Program-made: the position numbers and the translations under genes
Shown: positions 60,511-64,000 of the stretch, piece after piece
Layout of the letters: the number at the start of each line of letters is the position of its first letter
Position numbering within the stretch: the stretch's first letter is position 1
NCBI GenBank assembly: GCA_054601695.1
Contig: BAAHQB010000001.1
Coordinates: 2,232,001-2,296,000 of the forward strand
Direction: 5' to 3'
DNA length: 64,000 bases
From: Amorphochlora amoebiformis
Taxonomy: Eukaryota; Cercozoa; Chlorarachniophyceae
The notes under the pieces: generated by a model
What the model saw: the letters and a program-made list of their open reading frames with translations, nothing else
Databases searched by the model: none
Told to the model about the DNA's origin: nothing

Positions 60511-61504
60511 AATATATATATATATACATGTATGTATATATATAAAAATATGTACATATGTGTATGTGCACACATACATATGCACATAATACATACACGC
60601 TCTTCTACACATACAAACATATGCACAGATTTACACTGCTTGGTATAATCGACAGAATAGCTTTGGATTCGTACGGTAGCAGTTATGGAGGAGAATAAGG
60701 ATGACGCGGCTTGAGTTACGGCCCCGTCTCCAGCACCTGATTACAAACCAGTGAACGATTGTAGATCCCATCATGAATCAAACTGCTGTTTTCCCTGAAT
60801 CCTACGATGCCTAGCCTTACCCACTCAAACCCAATAGAACCCAATTCCAAACTTACTCACCCACATCGAGCAGGCTTCCACAGTCCTTTTTATCAACTGC
60901 GAGCCTCAAAATTCTCCTAGTTTCGAATGAGTCAATCTCAATAAGCCTTGAAACAGGGTGTAAATGAACAGAGACAGTATCGGGGAGGAGTTGTATGGTT
61001 TGGTATTCGCACCGCCACTGCGACGTTGAGAGGACGTGCATCTTGCCCATATTCAGAATTCCGTCGGCTGTATACCTAAAATCATCCAAATAGGAGTAAT
61101 GTAGGGTTGCAAGGCTGCTAATCAGGTGGTACCTGGACGTATATCGCGTTAAGCTTCCTCTAAACCAGCACCACCTACACACGGAGGTCAGCTCTCAAGC
61201 CGTTCTGAGGTTGTAAGTAGCATACCAAGCCGAGTACGGGTAGTTTATAGAGTTTTCGACGAAGTTTTGAGACCCCCTGTCAAGATCCAGCTGCACAAAC
61301 GCAGACTGTGATCAAAAGTAGGTCTCAGACAGATGTCAGTTCCAATTTCATGCCTGGTTACGCTCAAAGAAGATATTTCTTCTTATGAAGTTATAATTTC
61401 GCATTGTTTACCCTCAGAACTGGGTCGAGCATGGCGCGACGAACCGAATAACGCAGTCCATAACGTGCCTTTAGTTCCCCAGCTCGACCGGCATGCCCTG
61501 ACAT
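54280..61504 (-). CDS. METTL9: METTL9 (DREV-type) protein-histidine methyltransferase
   Basis: Thirteen exons on the minus strand: 61412-61504, 61226-61305, 61133-61174, 61013-61075, 60861-60946, 60675-60736, 60030-60093, 59782-59848, 58750-58805, 58250-58308, 57268-57303, 56024-56089, 54280-54447. Phases agree at every junction; 313 residues, as in animal METTL9 (about 318). Recognisable blocks: [19 protein letters not shown] near residue 35; [14 protein letters not shown] motif [54 protein letters not shown]; and the C-terminal [19 protein letters not shown]9 methylates the N1 position of histidine in HxH motifs of many proteins using S-adenosylmethionine. The first six exons are packed within 830 bp with short introns, while the later ones are 0.3-1.6 kb apart in AT arrays. 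Three later exons have tandem partial copies (listed separately). The transcript must skip them to keep the frame. Confidence 0.95.
54480..55580. repeat. AT-array intron of METTL9
   Basis: The part of the last METTL9 intron (54448-56023) before the exon 12 copies is (AT)n, with small (CA)n patches at about 54797, 55168 and 55410, each followed by (AT)n. No exon is visible. Confidence 0.88.
55580..56062. repeat. Three copies of the 3' part of METTL9 exon 12 with its donor site
   Basis: A unit of about 200 bp occurs at about 55580, 55783 and 55979. Each contains the plus-strand end of exon 12 (agtaacctccagaccctctg, tatcaagaccagcttaacca) plus intron sequence (aactttaaagaacat), then (AT)n and a tatacataatgttacc element. 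Only the third copy (56024 onward) continues into the rest of exon 12. The other two stop at cttaaccacagc and pass into (AT)n. Confidence 0.92.
56049..56392. repeat. Three copies of the 5' part of METTL9 exon 12 with its acceptor
   Basis: A unit of about 120 bp starting agcttaaccagagcattcac and ending acaaatatgtacatttgta plus (AT)n occurs at about 56049, 56172 and 56293, nearly identical. It contains the acceptor (minus strand gctctcag) and the first about 40 bases of exon 12. Only the first is joined to the 3' part of the exon. Confidence 0.92.
58274..58595. repeat. Duplicated 5' part of METTL9 exon 10 with acceptor
   Basis: The segment from cacagtcataacagcagg to tttgaacacttgg (about 95 bp, identical by eye) occurs at about 58274-58368 and 58499-58593. 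It covers the acceptor and the first 35 of 59 bases of exon 10. The copies are separated by AT array and an A-rich stretch (58400-58490). The second copy lacks the rest of the exon. Confidence 0.93.
59660..59815. repeat. Duplicated 3' part of METTL9 exon 8 with donor
   Basis: The segment atatatcgttaccgatc through gacaggaaaccacatcat occurs at about 59664-59708 and 59771-59815 with one or two differences, separated by (AT)n. It holds the donor site and the last about 31 bases of exon 8. Only the second is joined to the rest of the exon. Confidence 0.92.
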
Positions 61505-61669
61505 GCCGCAGAATTAATATCTCGCGTGGACTCCGAAAGCCTAAAAAAAACGCTCTCCTGACAAAAACTATGGAATGGCTGACCCGGACGATCGGATAAG
61601 TTCAGTCTGCTGGACCGCGCGACAATCACTTAAAGTCTCCATATTCTGAGGAGAGCAAAGTTTTCGAAA
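61505..61669. promoter_or_regulatory. Divergent 5' region: METTL9 / DUF389-like gene
   Basis: Only 165 bp of unique sequence separates the two start codons (61504 minus, 61670 plus). A shared bidirectional promoter is likely from spacing alone. No motif is claimed. Confidence 0.5.
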
Positions 61670-62866
61670 ATGCCAGGAGTATTCGTTGTGATCAACGTTC
61701 CGGAGTTCATTCAGGTGACCAAAATCTGGTAAGGTGTATTCGACCTAAGAATTGCCCGCCCATATCAGTTGTACTTTGAAGAGAAGATTGATAAAGAGGT
61801 ACTACGTAAATTGAATTGCTCAGTTTGGATCAACACTTATACCAGCCTTTTCAGGGAGAAAGAGTCAGGCATGTCAAAGAACTAACGCCGGCTCGGCGCT
61901 CCCCAGAGCAATCCATTCGGGGTACCTAATCATGTACACATAGGTCCTGCATCATAAGTCTATAATATTTCCCAGTCTCTGAGTCTGCGATGGAAATGGA
62001 GTTTTCGAAAAGGAGGGGCTCGTTAACCGAGAAACGTGATATCGGAGACCAGGGCACCAGCTTATCGGACCCTAGCCGTGCGCCCGTATTCAAGGAACCC
62101 GACGGTAAGGTGGAAAAGGGGGGAATTGATGACGGAGGTGTCGACGCTAATGTGGTGGAGGTGAATGTCCCGGAAAAAATCAAGGTGTGAAAATCCAGTT
62201 GTTCGTCCAAAATTCCAATCTCGAACCACTCCCCTCCCCTATGGTTATAAACTCCCGCGGGACCCCTTTATCTAATTCCAAATTTGAAACCCGCGCATTT
62301 TTCTAACCTTCCTCGTACTTACACTTCAACTTCCATCGTGCTTTCCCCTAATTCCAACCTGTGAACCTTCTATTACCAGGAACTCCTCGAGGAGCTTAAG
62401 ATAGAAGAAGCATCATTCGTGCGTGATGACGATGAAGAAGGAGGCCACCACATCCTGGTAACTTGGATTAGACCTATTGCTCACTATATCTGACGGACAG
62501 ACTATTGCAGATCACAGTGCCCTTGCTTCCGGACCGAGGGTACTTGTTGCGAGAAAAACTCCTTGAAATAGGTTTGCATCCTCTCTAAAATATACGTACA
62601 TACCAGACAAAAATAGAGTGTTTTATCAGGTGTGGGAGCTTATTACGGAACGCTAGCGATTCTGCCTATCGAAGTGTACCGCTCAGCCAAAAGTAGAGAT
62701 GGCTTGTCAGTTTTGGTAATTTCTATCCCAAAGAAGATTATCATCTAATGCTTTCAACAGGTGCGACCAGAGGTGGAGAAGGTGGTGCGAAATGCGAAGC
62801 TATCTGCAAAGATTGATTTTGATTTTCTGGCCTTAACCGTTGTGGCTTCAATCCTCGCAGGAGCGG
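61670..62866 (+). CDS. DUF389-like membrane protein, N-terminal part (cut by window)
   Basis: Exons 61670-61714, 61769-61798, 61855-61921, 61976-62184, 62380-62457, 62511-62571, 62630-62715 and 62761-62866; phases agree, about 227 residues so far. The N-terminus is [16 protein letters not shown] disordered acidic/basic stretch (exon 4, [15 protein letters not shown]) is followed by an alpha/beta region ([36 protein letters not shown]), and then VRPEVEKVV leading into the first hydrophobic helix [19 protein letters not shown] small ferredoxin-like domain followed by DFDFL and VVASILAG resembles DUF389 proteins (unknown-function membrane proteins), but the diagnostic GAMLxxPLMGP segment would be on the next exon, beyond the AT array and possibly beyond the window. 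Family assignment is therefore tentative; the gene itself is well supported. Confidence 0.68.
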
Positions 62867-62909
62867 GTGGGAATCAGATTAAAAAATATTCGTTTGGAAA
62901 ATTATATAA

Positions 62910-62960
<51 letters not shown>

Positions 62961-63044
62961 CATATACATATATATACATATATATGTACATATATATATA
63001 TATATATGTATATGTATATATATTTACATATATATACCTATATA

Positions 63045-63087
<43 letters not shown>

Positions 63088-63206
63088 TAAATATATATAT
63101 AAATATATATATATATACCCCTATGTATGTATATGTATATATGTATATATATATATATATACATGTGTGTGTGTGTGTGCATAAATGTAGATGTATATCT
63201 TGATAT

Positions 63207-63260
<54 letters not shown>

Positions 63261-63359
63261 ATATATTTATACATATGTAATATTTAAATATATATGTATT
63301 TATTTATGTCAAATATATTTGTTTACATAAAACACACACATAAATATATACACATATGA

Positions 63360-63400
<41 letters not shown>

Positions 63401-63740
63401 TGTGTGTACGTAATATTAGTGAAGAGACCATATATTTATAAATAGAAATTTCCATGCGTGTATATATAAATTGAAATTTGCATATCTTACATCATTGTAA
63501 ACTTTTGTAGTGCATCCACATATAAACATACACCTATATATCTATATCTATATATATATATATAAATATCTATATATATATATATATATATATCTATAGG
63601 TATATATATATATATGTATATAGATATATAAGTATATTATATAATATATATATATATATATATATGTATATATTTAATATATATGTATATATATACATAT
63701 ATATATATATATATAGATACATACCTATATATACATATAA

Positions 63741-63775
<35 letters not shown>

Positions 63776-63828
63776 ATATATGTATACTTTATGCCTAAAG
63801 ATACACAGATACATACTATAAGTATATA

Positions 63829-63865
<37 letters not shown>

Positions 63866-63904
63866 TGCGTGTGTGTGTACGTGTATATTGTATACTGAAG
63901 TATA

Positions 63905-63963
<59 letters not shown>

Positions 63964-64000
63964 AAACACAATGTTCTCCAGTAGGTTTTAAGAGTATATT
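62867..64000. repeat. AT-array intron at the right edge
   Basis: (AT)n/(TATG)n from about 62905 to the end, with small unique patches at about 63415-63530 and 63975-64000. No exon of the DUF389-like gene is recognisable here. Confidence 0.85.

Overview
This is nuclear DNA of a eukaryote, most likely a photosynthetic alga with a secondary plastid (stramenopile or haptophyte grade; I cannot place it further). Reasons: every gene model is split by GT-AG introns; an LCIB-type (limiting-CO2-inducible) carbon-concentration gene with an N-terminal signal-like segment sits at the left edge; nucleoporin and METTL9 genes are present; and a degenerate TTAGGG telomere-type array lies at about 35.2-36.0 kb. 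No bacterial operon, rRNA, tRNA, CRISPR array or transposase is recognisable. Roughly half of the window is (AT)n/(TATG)n microsatellite, and nearly all the long predicted ORFs rich in Y/I/C (YIYIYI) are translations of it.

All gene models were built by eye from splice-site phase and frame continuity. Left to right: an LCIB-like gene (-, cut by the window edge); a small basic ORF (+, 1070-1327); a small three-exon gene (-, 2615-3660); a ten-exon cytosolic sulfotransferase (-, 3702-6370); one giant gene of about 35 exons for the inner-ring nucleoporin NUP188 (+, 6615-25178); an ankyrin-repeat gene (-, 26553-30856); a single-exon unknown (-, 33209-33601); a small probably mitochondrial ABM-barrel-like protein (+, 33908-34489); a telomere-like repeat block (35.2-36.4 kb); a small one-TM protein (-, 37730-40148); a many-exon membrane protein with Cys-rich, KPTP-repeat and multipass parts (-, 40540-49036); a small basic protein (+, 49436-49994); a two-TM protein (+, 51441-53938); METTL9 histidine methyltransferase (-, 54280-61504); and the start of a gene resembling DUF389 membrane proteins (+, from 61670, cut by the window edge).

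Layout rules stand out. (1) Five divergent gene pairs share short, non-repetitive 5' regions of 165-399 bp. (2) Introns are bimodal: compact ones of 41-110 bp without repeats, and large ones of 0.4-2 kb filled with (AT)n. (3) Several exon-intron junctions have been copied in tandem together with flanking (AT)n, most clearly in METTL9, where three exons carry partial copies. (4) Convergent gene ends are separated by DNA unusually rich in CTAG. The genes do not form a pathway; what is notable is how AT arrays have colonised introns and duplicated splice-junction segments while the coding frames stay intact.
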